NCBI GenBank assembly: GCA_016785225.1
Contig: JAFBJZ010000872.1
Span: 2,593,001-2,657,000, forward strand
Source of the DNA: Psettodes erumei
Taxonomy: Eukaryota > Chordata > Actinopteri > Pleuronectiformes > Psettodidae
DNA length: 64,000 nucleotides
Reading direction: 5' to 3'
Of the stretch, positions 13,501 through 26,200 are shown one piece after another. The first letter of the stretch is position 1. Each line of letters begins with the position of its first letter. The position numbers and the translations under genes are program-made. A model generated the notes under the pieces. It was not told where the DNA came from. It saw only the letters and a list, made by a program, of their open reading frames with translations, and did no database searches.

Positions 13501-16107
13501 AGAGACTCTGGGCTCTCTTCAACAGGTTACAAAATATATTAAAAAATACTTTAATACCCTGATACTCAATGACATTTCCTAATTTTAAGAGAAGTGTATA
13601 TAAACCCAATTGTCTCCATGTGGTAAGACATCAACATAAGCCCCTTGCTGCATTGTTTTTCTGATGGTGTTTAGGCATGAAGTGAAATGATTGTAATCAT
13701 GAAGTCATAAATACAACAGGTCAGGTAGGAGGTGGATAAATATCTGTAGTTAAATGAATATGTATTTTGTGGGCCTGACTGTCCTGACTCACCTCCGTCA
13801 CCTCCTCCTCAGGGTGCTGCAGAGCGAGTACAGGCGACTCAAGTGGAAGCATGAAGAGGCAGCGTCAGTCCCCATGCTGACTGAGGCTGGAGAGGGAGGC
13901 CTGGGTTCACCGACAGCAGGGGGGCAGCAGGATGAAGAGCTGCTGGCCGAAGCACGGGTACTCCGGCAGCACAAGACACGCCTGGAGACCCGTATGCAGA
14001 TCCTGGAGGACCATAACAAACAGCTGGAGTCCCAACTGCGCAGGCTCAGGGAGCTACTGCTACAGGTACACTTCTGTTAGGGGCATGATGACAATGATGA
14101 TGATGTGTTATGGAGAGAGCTGAGGAGTTATGAGGGAGCTAAAGGGCTGAATCCACTGGAATATTTCTTTTTGTCAATGTGGAGATTGTGAGTACAGTTT
14201 TCTGTTGAAAGGAATGTACTTTACAGTGACAGTGCACACCTCAGGTAGCGCAGTGCTTCTCATGCATTTTTAAGCACAAAAAACAAAAAAGGTACACATA
14301 GAAAAAATTGCACAAAGGTAACTAATCTGAAAATGTCAAATACGAACTTGAGATGAGAAGATATGATGAAAGAAAATATGATTGAAATGTCAGTAGTGGG
14401 AGTGAAAAAACACATTAGTGGAAGAGTTGAGACACTGTGAAGCATAATATAAAATGAATTACTGCAGTTAAAAGAAATGGAAAAGAGATGGAAATAAGTG
14501 GGAGCTGGTGCACCCACAGGTACTGGTTAGCTAAAATAAGAAATGAGAAATTGCTAGCAGCTGGTGTACAGATGCAAATTGCACATTCAGGTCGCTGAAT
14601 GAAGAGAAAGCAAGTGAGTGACAACAGGAGAAAGACCGTGAGAAAGAGGGACAGGAGGCTTCTTCTTCAGGTTAAAGACCTGGAAATTGAGAATGAAGGC
14701 AAATGACAGTGTAGGGATGGTTTCAGACAAAGAGGACGTATATGCTTAGGTTAAAGAAAATGCCATTCTAATTCATGTAATCATTTTCTGTCTAGACCAA
14801 CAACACTTTTTTTTTCCTTAAAAACTGAAATCTGTAGAATCTGCCTTTGTAGCTTATGGAAGTATATGTATGATTATCGCTGCAGACATCTCAGTTTCAC
14901 TAAAATGGCTGAACTTACTCACCTCTTGAATATTACACAGTGCTGCTAAATACAATACAAAAGATGATAGGTTGCATATAATAGCCTCAACCGCATGTTT
15001 GATTGTGATTTAAGATCTTCTTTCCTTCCTCCCTCTGTCAGTGTGTTTTCTGCAGTGCTGCTGTGTGCAATGCAGTTTGTTTTTTAAAATCTATCACAAC
15101 ACCAATCACGGTAACCTGATGGTTTTGTTGTAACAGCTGTTGGACAGAATTTTCCTCTTTATTTTTGTTCTAAATAATTCTGCTCAGAGATGCCAGTCGA
15201 GGAGTGCTGGCTGAGCGCCATTAACCATCACATCCATTACTATGTGAAAGGCTAAATGTGCCTGAGGTGTGAAACATGATGGAATTGAGCAATTATTGGG
15301 AAGGGAATGATGATCAATTTTTCCTTAAAAAAAAGCCCAAAGATGATTCTGAGGCCAACGGATCAGAACCGTCAACGCTCTCCTCTCCTGTGTCTGGAGG
15401 GGGTCACCACGGGGAGCCGGCCAGCAGAGAGACAACTGACACTGAAGCAGCAGGTCAGCAATGTGCAGCCAGACATAGACATGTGCTTGAGACATGCATG
15501 CACATTGTAGCTGTGCAACCCCCCATCCCACCCTAATCAATTCATAGAAGTGTAACGTGTGTGTGTGTGTGTGTGTGTGTGGGTCAGGAGATGATATGGA
15601 GCACGAGCAGGACACAGTGCTGCAGCTCCAGGAGGTCATTGAGCAGCTAAGAAACGTCTTCCCCTCCGAACCAGGTGAGTTCATCTTTGCTGCATGGATC
15701 CTTGCTGGTGTAGCACCTCATTCTTCAGAAACGCACTCGCTGCTCCTCCATCTCCTGAAGGAGAGTGAGACATGGAGAGGAGAGCAAATATGTACTGTTG
15801 CGGGTTCACTGTCTGGGGGTAAATGGCAGAGAGGAGGAGTAAGATAAAGAGAGACAGAGACGTTAGTACAGAGAGAAAGAGTGTCAGTGTTCACTTCAAA
15901 CTGTCCTGTAGCATTTAAAACACAATTTGCTGGGCAGTCCAAGTAAATTGAACAAAGAAAAGTATTATCATAATTAAATTATAGCTGTCTTAGTTAGACC
16001 AAGAACATTTTCTCAGTCCTCTACATGTGTTCCTAAAATTGTAAAAACATTTCTTTTTTTTCTTCTCTTGCCATTTCCTAAATTCAGGCACCACCTCACA
16101 CATCTAA
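1544..16107 (+). CDS. drp2: Dystrophin-related protein 2, C-terminal part (partial, 10 exons)
   Basis: Exons by splice signals and phase: 1544-1710, 2129-2240, 2996-3132, 4804-4869, 9617-9682, 12359-12505, 13813-14065, 15336-15453, 15588-15674, 16088-16107 (stop TAA). The first two exons carry the end of the EF-hand region and the ZZ zinc finger (CYVC, CPIKGF, DICQTC), which with the WW/EF module binds beta-dystroglycan. Then come RIEHYASRLAEMESQN, DEDQYLLRHSSP and the coiled coil with HKTRLETRMQILEDHNKQLE, the syntrophin/dystrobrevin-binding part of the family. SFFTDSLSP and DEDQYLLRHSSP fit DRP2 better than dystrophin or utrophin. DRP2 is a membrane-cytoskeleton scaffold, known in Schwann cells as a partner of periaxin and dystroglycan. 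All exon phases join without a stop. The last exon (codes TTSHI) and the weak acceptor before 15336 are the least certain parts. Spectrin repeats and the WW domain are upstream of the window. Confidence 0.93.
3344..3447 (+). other. Exon-like open stretch inside a drp2 intron
   Basis: A pyrimidine-containing acceptor (CTCAG at 3339-3343) and a strong donor (GTAAGA from 3448) flank 104 bases. One frame reads through as a hydrophilic peptide containing HMNESHPKGKNKSDETK and IHEIIKKHSSR. I do not recognise it. Its start phase does not fit the flanking drp2 exons: joined to 2996-3132 it reads into a stop within about 20 codons. It could be a poison or alternative exon, an exon of another transcript, a relic of an inserted coding fragment, or chance. 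Confidence 0.3.
6785..7030 (+). repeat. Degraded SINE-like interspersed repeat
   Basis: The order of motifs resembles a tRNA-derived SINE common in spiny-rayed fish: a 'gtgtccttgaacaaagaca' block, then a 'ggttggccagtgccatgcatggc' type block, then 'gtgtatatgaatgggtgagtg'. I recognise the pattern from memory, without a database hit. The copy is diverged and its 3' end is unclear, so the boundaries are approximate. Confidence 0.5.
7457..7510. repeat. (TC)n microsatellite
   Basis: About 27 uninterrupted TC units inside the 4.7-kb drp2 intron. Long enough to be length-polymorphic. Confidence 0.95.
15557..15587 (+). repeat. drp2: (GT)12 run replacing the polypyrimidine tract of a drp2 acceptor
   Basis: Twelve GT units (15557-15580) are followed by GGTCAG, and the exon starts at 15588. 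No conventional pyrimidine tract is present between the repeat and the AG, so repeat length could affect recognition of the exon coding DDMEHEQDTVLQLQEVIEQL. Confidence 0.8.
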
Positions 16108-19100
16108 CCCCAAGTGAAAGCCTGAAAAGACACCTGATGGCAGGGGGAGGAGCTCCATATAGCTGAGGTTAGGCCACCATACACCAGGCCCCTGTGACCA
16201 CTGCAGCAGCTATGATATCCAGAGCTAACCCTCGACTGGAACTTAGTGCACTAAAAGCCTTTTCTAAAATACAAACTGCTAAAGGCTCTCGCTGATGTCT
16301 GTTTGGCCAGGCCACGCTCCATAACTTCAGTGGCACAGCCTGACACCGTGTTAACGAGCCAAAGGAAACCATCATTAGCAGCAGGTCAAGGAAAATGCCC
16401 AGCCAAGACACTGTGCTTACCAGTATGTGTGTAGTTGTTCGGAGGTGTGAAGCTTTATATCAGTCCACAGCACAAATTGGACCTTCCATGATAATAACCT
16501 TACAAAAATGCAAAAAGGAAGAAGAATGATACCCCCATGTTTTGTTAGGTTGCTTGTATCTTCAGAGTGTTTTTACCCTCCTTGAATGTGTTATCATGGT
16601 TGTTGTCTTTGTTTTTTGAAGGAAGGTGGTGTGTTAAAGCTTGTTTGTGTGAACTAGATCAAGGCTGGTGCTGACTGTATTTCACGCGGCTGTGTGGTGT
16701 CGATTGTGAGGGAGTTGACAGCACCCACAACAAGCTTATTTACTTTGTGAGAATGACACATCATCAGTTAAATCCATGATTTATTTAAGTCAGCCAAAGT
16801 GCCCGCTAGCACAGCCCCTTTGTATGCACACACTGTGTTCCCCATATCCTCTCAAAACTGCTTGTCCATCTCACTTGCTTGCTTCCTCTCTCTGAGCCCT
16901 GGCACACTCATACAGGATGCACACACGCACATGTATGCTCCTACATCCACGCTACCTACTTATAATGCACCTTCTCCTCATTGTGCACAAATACAGAAAT
17001 GCTTCCCTGCATGATCAATAATTTGTGCTGTGCTGCATCACTAAGAAATACAGACTACTATACTGTACACTTTCATTGAAATGGAGATCCATTTCATCTT
17101 CTTGGCTCGCGGAATTCAGACAAGCTCTCCGTTTTGAGTCAATTTGTATTGTGACTGAAAAAGGGTTTTGTTGGGGAAAACCTGCAGATAAACATCAGCA
17201 TGCAGGTGTCCGCTCTGGGATCTTAGTGTTCCCCTGCTGTGTACAGAGAAAGAGAAGGAACGCTTGAGGCAATGTGCTGACGGGCTGAAGCTCTCGCTCT
17301 CTTTTCAAGGCCAATTCCAAATGCTACAGGGGGCTACGAGCCACACCACCACAGCATGATCTTACTCTGACTTCATGCTCAGTAATCCCTCATCTCCATG
17401 TAGATTTGAAAAGAACAGTAGCTATTGACTATAAATGCCTCATTTTCCCTTGCTAATGCGAACTTAATTGCTTTCAGATTTACAGAATGATGAGTACTTG
17501 ATATGGCTTTGCCCTCATCATACCAGGTTCATGGGGTATGCTTTGCTCTAAACATAGCACCATCGTTTAATGCCTTAAATCCTAACTGAATTCATATAAA
17601 ACAAGAGTTAGTCACTCGGAGCTTTTTTCCATTGCACTTTTACATTCAGGGAAGGGAGGTTGCATCAGGAGTGTGTGTTTGTGCATCAGTGTCTGTCAGT
17701 CCCTGGATAGCCTGGTGGTTCATTTCTAGTAACAGGAAGTGTGAATCACAGCCCATGTTCAAACCAGTTAAATAGAGTTCTTATGTGCCCATGATGCCGG
17801 GGATGCTTGGAGGGACTAAAGATCTGAGAGACAAGAGGAAAGATGGGGGGGACAATACATTAATTGCTTGAGGGCTGGTGAGAGAGCTCCACTTTGAAGT
17901 TCCTGCACACAGCAAAACCTCCAGAAGCAGGATGAGGTTGCTGGAAACAAGTAGGCTCTGGCTGTTCAGCAATCATACAGAGGACACCTATAATTCATCT
18001 TAAAACTTAAAATAACACTCTGACCTGACATACATGAGTTTGAAACACTTGTGCTATGCTGATTATGGGCTCCCCCCCTCTCGTTAAACAAAGCTTAGAA
18101 CGCACTCGCCGCCTGTTAGTTTTGACACAGTCTTAAGGAATGATCCTCAAGGACACAGTACGACAAATTTTTGTTAGTCAGAATAGCGTCATGCCGTTTA
18201 TAATACAAATGCTATGGCCTTACAGGAAGCAAGTTAAAACATGTTGTTTCCCGGACACAGCTCTCCTCTTCATCAATTCCCCCTTTTTGAAGCCTGCTGC
18301 TGTTTAGCTGCTCACAGTATTAATCATTATTATTTGCTGAATGCCTCTCCGCACCAGCACCTGCTTAACAATTAGTTTCGTTAAAGCTCTCATGAGTAAG
18401 AGCAGCTTGTCAAAGAGAGAAAAAGAGAGCCATGACAAGCTATTGTACATTTAGTCACATTTTGTGTGTATTTATTCTAATTCACACAGCTCATTACACA
18501 ATGACAATCACCCAGTGCCCCCCCCCCCTTTTATCTCCATGCTGTTGCATTTTTGTACACAAGATGATGCAACAGATACAGCATATGAAAATTTCACATA
18601 GGGCAGTATGTCACCAATTGTTGTTTTTATTTTTTAGAGGAGGTGGAATGAGATAAATGGACTGGTAGGTAGTTTAATGACAGCAAGGTATAGTACATCA
18701 CCATGCACAATTTGTCCTAATGTTTCGCTCTGTTGCTGTTTGACACCGGCGTCTAAACTGATTTTCACGGTAACACAGCTGCATCTCCGTCTGAGGTCTG
18801 ATCCATGTGCAGACTTAACACACACACCCTGCTCCCTGTGGCGTGACTGAAGAAGGAGGCTCTCCACAGAGGCAGGAGTCACCCCAGAGGATGCTGTTCT
18901 CATTCTCCACACCTCTGTTACCACGTGCATTCGGCCAACATGTTGGGAAGCCCCATCATTACTATGTCTAACCCTCCACTCTGTTTTTCCGCCATCATGC
19001 ATCTCAGCTTCTAACAAAGACACACATGCTTTTATGTCACCATACAAAATGACAGGGCAATGAATCACCTAACCAAAATACAAAAAGTTGAAAACACTAA

Positions 19101-19927
19101 CAAAAACATATGTACGCACACTCATGTATTACTGATGAACTGATGTGTTTTGTTTTTTTGTTTTGTTTGGTTTTTTAGATTTAATCACCATTAATATACC
19201 TCATTAATCATTCAAACCTTTATTCTTGTAATGGTTTTTGAGTTTCTGTTATGTCTGGCACTCAAACACCTCTTGCTCTCTTTTCTCTGGAGTTTTTAAT
19301 CTGTATAAAAAAGTTTTCTGAAGAAAGGCTTTTTACTGTAATAACATGTGGGTTATTGGCTGCTTTCTACTCTTTGTGTACAGAAATAAAAACTTTGTAT
19401 TTGGCAAACTCCCCGTCTGCCTGTACTTTTCTACGTGCAATCAAACTCTTGAGAACTGAAAAATGAAACTTAATTCAGAATGGTGCCAAGTGCATGCTAT
19501 TTATATTAATTTTCCTTGTGTTTATATTTGGATTTGTATGTGGCAGTTGAGAGTGGAGACTTGTCTGTTTATGACTTCTCTTTCCTCTTGTTTCACCTTC
19601 TGAATCCATATTGCTTTTTCTTCTTGAGTTTAAGTTCTGTTTATCCCTCCACTATTACTCTTCCCCTGTGGCCTTTGGCTGTACACAAGACAATCCCTGT
19701 TCATTGGTCAATTCTAACTGAGTGCCACCATTTCCTGTGTTATCACTGGTTTGTTTCCTTGACTTGTTCTACTTTGGCCTGGTGCGTCACTTGATTGGCA
19801 TTTGACCTTCTTTCTGCCCTTATTGCATGCCAATCTCTTGCTCACTACATTATCTTTGTCTGTGCTGGTAGGCACAAGATTGCTATCTTTCTCTGTTACT
19901 TGATTAGCTGGTACACCCGGACCATAC
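16108..19927. other. drp2 3' UTR and convergent intergenic DNA
   Basis: No further drp2 exon and no recognisable gene were found between the drp2 stop and the tail of the convergent AIPL1-like gene. A 144-codon minus-strand frame at 18634-19068 has no recognisable domain. How far the drp2 UTR runs cannot be fixed; a candidate poly(A) signal lies at 19385. Confidence 0.6.
19385..19390 (+). terminator. drp2: Candidate drp2 poly(A) signal AATAAA
   Basis: The first canonical AATAAA I noticed on the plus strand after the drp2 stop. It would give a 3' UTR of about 3.3 kb. A variant signal further upstream could be used instead. Confidence 0.35.
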
Positions 19928-20209
19928 TCATGAACGACAGCTCTTTATATTTTCATTATGTACCCCCTCTTCACTGTCTTTCCCACTTTCTTGCACTTTA
20001 TTACTCTGCTCCACTTTCACATCTGGAATTTTCTCTGTTTCTATGTCATGTACTCCCGTTGTCTCAGCAGGGATGGCATTCTCTGAGCTTTCCTTCCCCT
20101 CAATCTCACTTTGTTTTGTAATATTATCTACTTCAGCTTTTTCCTCTGTGGTCTTCTGTGCGAAGTTGATATTCGTTTTTTTGTGCTGCTCTTTTGGTTT
20201 TGCTTCCAC
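19928..20209 (-). pseudogene. Out-of-frame acidic extension after the AIPL1-like stop
   Basis: In the +1 frame of the last AIPL1-like exon an Glu/Lys/Ser-rich frame stays open for about 90 codons (it contains TTEEKAEVDN, PDVKVEQSNK and DSEEGVHNEN) and ends at 19928. Its composition resembles the acidic linker after the first TPR set. The annotated frame reaches a TGA at 20133-20135 instead. The two frames overlap around a run of five G near 20215, so a one-base difference there would decide which tail is used. This could be a sequencing error, a real truncation, or chance openness. Confidence 0.45.
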
Positions 20210-23200
20210 CAGGCCCCCATTTCTCCTGTGTCATATCCCAAAAAGTCTTATTCTGTTGGGCATGCATGGTGCGGATGCGCTCACCCAGACTTTTCAGTTC
20301 CTGACGGACAAAGGGTTTAAACTTTGGGTCTAATTTCTCCACCAATTCAAAGTCCTGTCGAGCTTCATCCTCATTGCACAAAGCTGCATGAGCTCGTGCT
20401 CGCTGGTACACTGCCTTAAAGTTACCTGCAGAGTGTAAGAAAAGACAGTGGAATGCTCTAAATGACATATGAATACTGATATGTTCAGGCCACAGCACAC
20501 ACCAGGAGGACAGTGAGACCAGGAGGTAAGCAAAAGTAAAACTAGAAAGCAGTTTAAAAGTTGAAGTTAGAGGGAGGATGAAAAAATGCACTGACTGCAA
20601 GCGGTAAGACAGGAGACAGAAAAAATATAATGGAAAGTTAGGAAAGAGAAGTAAATGAAGGGAAAAGGAAAGTATGAGAACAACTATTTCATATCAGCAA
20701 TGAGTATCAATAATTAAGTTATAGCAGAAAACATAGAAAACAACAAATTCATTTTTGACTGAGATGTCCATGGGCATGTGCTGAGGGAAAAAAGACTCTG
20801 CAATGCAGTTGGAAATATTTGGCTCTTTCTGTCCATGGTAAACACAGAGATCAAGAATTGTTGCAGTATGGAAGGAGGTGTTTGCTGAGGGCTAGGCATT
20901 TGTACTGGCAACAGCTCAAAAAATCAAGGTGAGTAAAGGGGAAACAATAAAGGCACGTTTATAGACTCAAAGCTATTCCTGTATGAAAATATAACTTTGC
21001 TTTCTCCCAACCTCAAACTAATATATATTACCTTTATGCTTTTTCAGCAGTTTGTTTATGAGCTCCACCACTTGCTCGTAATGTTTCAGCTCCAGCATGC
21101 ACTGGCTGAGGTTAAGAGTAAGCGGAAGACGCACTTTCTCCAGTGACTCCCAGTCCTCGCCCTGTTGATCCACCTGCCACATACACATGTAGGACAAGAT
21201 GGATGAGAGGTGGGATGTTGACAGCGAAAGAAATTATGGGTAGAAGAATGTAAGAAAGGGAGGAGTTGAACTCAGAATGGAAGAGGGTGGGTTTGACGAG
21301 AAGATGGGGTTTATTGTGTGTGAAAGGTGTGGCAGAAGAGAGGAAGAAAATTGCTGTCACAGTGATATCTCTGTGGATAGCTGTTATTTTTAGCCCTCTT
21401 TCTCTGCTCTGCACTTCACTGGCATACCTACAATGCCACAGCTGCTCCTCAGTAAAGAAACACAACAATGACAGATGATTATGGTTTACAAGCTACAAAT
21501 CCTTTTTCAAGACTCAATTCTGGCATGTCTGACCACTCATCTGGCTGAATGATGATTGAAGCGGTGGCTGTTAACATGGTGATGATGGTAATGATCAGTT
21601 CTGGCCTCCTGACAGTCATCATGTCAAAATGTGTTTTTACATTAAAGTTTTGAGAAAATACTACCTCATTGCTTGTGTGTGTGCTTTTACAAAACTTCAC
21701 TTTACTATATTGCACTTACCTTATTTTGAAGGAAGTCCACATATTCTATGGCCTCACTGAACTTTATAGAAGCTTCTTGAAAGTGTTTTTCCTTAATGAG
21801 GAAGTTTCCTTCATTCTGCAGCAGCATGACCAGTTGTAACATCTGCTGCCAGTCCTTTCTCATCGTTTTATGAAAAGTATTTGGATTGATCTCAGAAGAG
21901 CTTGCTTCCACTTTGTTGCCTGCTCCCTCGGCCAGTGTAACCTTCATCGTGCCTTCTTCATCTCCGCCAAGTTCCTCTTTAGATGGAGATCTCTCTTTAC
22001 CCTTTTGTTCACTAACTTCTCCTTTACACTCTGTGGTCACACTTTTACTAACTTCCTGTTTTCGCCTGTCTCCCCCCTCTTCCTCCTTCTCCTCCTCATC
22101 ATGCCCCTTTTCCTCCTCCTCTTTATCTTTGTGCTCCTCCTTCTCCAACATGTTCCAATATTGTTCTTTCTCTTCCCAGTATTTCTCCTTCATGCGCTCT
22201 GACAGTGCCTTCATCTCTCTGTGGACAAGAGAAGTCAGAGTGATGTCGAGCTGGGCCACCGTGTTGAAATCCCTCCGGGCCTCCTTTTCATTCCACACGG
22301 CAGCATGAGCCTTGGCTCTCTTGTAGTAGCCCTTCACACAGTCTGAGGTACAGAAAAACAATAAAACAAAATAATGAATAACAAATCTTCATAGGCTGGA
22401 TCAATGGTTTGTCTGCATGTAAAACAGTATACAGGGTAATCATGAAAAATGTAATTACACCGAGGAACTACAATGTCATAGAACAGTAATGTATGAAAAC
22501 ATCATGAGTGTTTTGTTGCTTTTTTTTAGGCCATCTTGACTTTTTTCATTTTTAACAAACTTAAACACATTTCATGCTAGAGGGTTTATGAAACACCATT
22601 TCGTGATGTTGTGGAGCATTTTTAGCACATTTTATTTTTTGACATTTTTTTGACATTTTTTAACAGTGTATAGTACGGTGTGTTTTTTTTCGCGTTTTTG
22701 ATGCATGCTAAGTTGTAACGTTTTTTCCATTTTTAACACATTTAAACACTTTTTATGCTATGGAGGGTTTAAAATACACTGTTCTCTAATGTTTTGGAGT
22801 GGTTTTAGCACATGTAACTTTTATGACATATTCTTCCATGATCTTCAGTTTGCCATAAAAAGTCTTGAAAAACATAATTGTATAGTAAAGCATAAATGTG
22901 ACACTTATGCCTAAAGACCCAGCAAAACCCAATTAATACTATAATAAGGAAAAACTATATCAGTATAATTTCATATTCAAAGAAGCCATGAAAATTTACT
23001 GAAAATATGTGTAGTAATATGTAGTAGGAAAAAAATTATCATTAAAGACCTCTGCTAAAACATTTCCCCCAAAAACAAGAATGTTAGGATCTGGATAAAT
23101 TTGTGGCAATATCTTGACAGTTTTGATATGGTTAGTTTCGATGCCCAGTGAGGGTTTCCTTTTTCTGTTTCTCTGCATTTAATTTCCCTCAATGCAAAAT

Positions 23201-26200
23201 CTTCATTCGGCCAACAGCTTTCTTTGTTCCTTCTGGCAAAAGCAGCAGTGCTTCAGCAAGCCACCATTGGGAGCTTTTTGAAATAACAACTGGGTTTAAG
23301 AAATGAAACAGCAATGGAGTTGCTGACTTGAACTTGTGAAGGCAAAATCATACTGATGACAAGAGAGACAACAATGGGAAGAAAATTACAAATAAAATAG
23401 ATAAAAGAAGAGACAAAAGTGTGACAAGAGGGAAAATGAAACTCAAGGTACAGCTGGAGAAGAAAAATAACAAGAGGCTGAAAAGGAGGGGAGAGTGATG
23501 GTAATGTGGGATGGATCATTCACATAAGCCTTAAGAGGGCTGAAGCTTTGTGGAGACTGCTTGAACTGGGCCAGTGCAGCTCAAAAACTGCCGCCCATTT
23601 CCGCAATCTTTTTTTTTTTTTACCTTTGTGCTCACTCACAAGCAAATTTTCAATCACAGATGAAGATGTATACTAGATGTAGTTACCTCTAAAAAGGCTA
23701 GAATTACAGTATAACATTGCAGATATGATGGTACAAGTTATGTCACAAAGTTTGTTCTCAATCTGTTTAAACTCATAAGGCTGAGATCTTTCAGACATTA
23801 TTTTTTAAAACAGAATCCCACCCCTGTTTATATGGGTGCCACCCCTATATATTGTACATTACCAAGCATCACTGTTTCCCCTGAAATAAAACTCAAGACT
23901 GAGTGTTCTTCTACTTTTTAGTGTGATAATATATGGTTTAGAAGACCTGCAAACATTTTAAATTGTAATGACACTCATGCATAAATTACAATAGCATGAC
24001 TAACAAATGCTGAAAGCAAGATGGTGCTCTTTTTCCTCTCAGAATTTGGGCACTGGAGCAGCCTTGAGGTTTCAATATGTGAACAGATAGTATGCTTGCT
24101 GGTTCAGTTCCTTTGGGTGAAAACTGAGTTTATAACAGCCTGCACTGTTGAACTGACTCAGTGCACAGGATTAACCCTGTTAGATCCTGTAAAGCTGCTC
24201 AGCTCAGGGGCTTGAGGGAGTGATGCAACTGGGTGAGTATGAAGCTAGGTGACACTGGGAATGAAAAAAAGTGTTTTCAGTCAACTTTCCCTACAAAATA
24301 AAATTAATGTGCTTCAGTGGCAAAAAATATGATTTATTAGTAACCAGAATGCATCCTATCAGAGCATGCCTTTACCTTTGTGTTTCTCCAGCAGTTCAGT
24401 GGTGTGCTCTACAACCTCATAATACTCCTCGAGCTCCAGCATACACTGACAGTAGTTCAACTCCAGGGGGATAATCATTCGACCCAAATTAATGTAGTCT
24501 ATGTCACCCGGCATTTCCTAAACACACACATGCACAGATGGGAAAACAAGAACATAATCAGTGCCATTATGGTTCTCCACATATTTGAATGATTTATGTG
24601 GATGCAGTAGGTTTACATATTTTCACAAGGAAAAAGACCTTTACTAGCTGTCTACATACAGGCCAACAATCTGTAATCCACTGGCATCAAACTTGTGTAT
24701 ACTTTTAAAGCTGCCAAAAATCACTCTCACGCACGCTCTCTTATCAAAACATCTCATGTACAATTTGATCTCCTTCCAGTACTCCTCCATTCTTACATCC
24801 CCCTCTCATCCTTGACAGTTCTCCACAGATCTTTCTCTCCCTCTTTCCTTTGCCAGCCCTCCCACTCTACTGCCTCAACTTGGTGACAGAGTGAAGAAGA
24901 GCAAAACAGGAAAACAGGAATCTCCCACCGGAACAAAAGCAGGAGTTGCATGTCCCAAAAAACCCCAATCCAGAGAAAATGTCAAAATTCACAAGTCTAC
25001 ACATCACTCATTTCTTCCCTCGATATAATCTTTCTTCCCCCATCTTTGACTCACCCTGGACTGGACTGTTTTCAGCAGCAGGACAGCCTCTTTGTACTTG
25101 CTGGCAGCCTCTCTGAATTGTCTCTGCTTGACCAGTGCATTGCCCTGCATGTGGAGAGCTGGCACTGTCTGCAGCTTCTCATCCTTTTCCATCATCCACG
25201 ACTCTCTGTGGTAAGACATGGGGTCTCCAACCTGGAAACAGCAGGGGCCGGAGGAGAGCACAATAGAACAAAAATGTCAAAAGGAGAAAAACTCTGATAG
25301 TGATGCAAGCACAACATAATGCAAGACAAAGATTTAAAGTGATGGAAAGACATTAAATGTATACTCAAGCAATGTAGGTAATTATAGTTTTGTTTGGTTT
25401 TTTTTATTTGAGGGAACATATGATCAACCAACAAATTACAGGCCTTGCATTCCCACACAATTGTTTTCAGTTATCTGGCTGACTAGACCTGTTCACTCTG
25501 TATTTACATAAGGCCACCGATAACAATGATAAAGTTTTATGTGATAACTTTATGATAATAACTTGTGTATAACTTTGAGCTCCAATACTGCAAATGGACA
25601 AATATGCATAGTGAGAGTTTTTGCTTTGGATACTTAAAGTACACTTTGCTGGTAATACTATCAATTTTGACTCAGAAGTTTGAAAGCAGGACTTTACTGC
25701 AGTATTTTTGCATTTTGGTATCACCACTTTTACTTATGTAAGGTAACTCAGTGGGCTACTTCTTCCATCTTTGAATAAGTGTCAGCATATGCACAGAGAA
25801 AGAACTGTAAAACTATCAGAAATAGAGAAGATGTTAATTTACTGCTGGCGCTGGACCCCCTGGTGATTTTCAAGCTTGTTCTGGAAAATATACTATTGCA
25901 AGGATGAATGTTGAGGGACTTGAGTTTTGTCATTTATGCCAGTCAAATTTAAAACCTAGTGTGTTGGAGTATCTCAGTTCTAGAAAAGGGTTGGATGAAT
26001 AGGTAACTGTGTCAGCCTATGATGACACATGTAAAAATCTGAGAAAAGCTGTTTATTGAAAAACATTAGAAGAAAGCTGATTGAGTTGTCTTCTTGTGCT
26101 ATCCAGTGTGACATACAGTATTTTACCACTGCTGCTTACCTGTAACAGCTCCATGATAAATATAAGTGATTGAGGAGTTCTCATTAGCTCATCCAGCTCT

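Larger units (their letters stand above)
4870..15335 (+). other. drp2: Large drp2 introns
   Basis: Introns 4870-9616, 9683-12358, 12506-13812 and 14066-15335 separate the C-terminal exons. They contain CT/GT microsatellites at about 5401-5440, 7457-7510 and 10000-10017, a SINE-like relic near 6.8-7.0 kb, and a T-rich (TTTTTG)n stretch near 10.39-10.43 kb. Open frames of 60-160 codons here show no recognisable protein and look like chance. Confidence 0.6.

Noticed and set aside
18634..19068. 144-codon minus-strand open frame in the drp2 downstream region
   Set aside because: No recognisable domain; probably chance openness in UTR or intergenic DNA.
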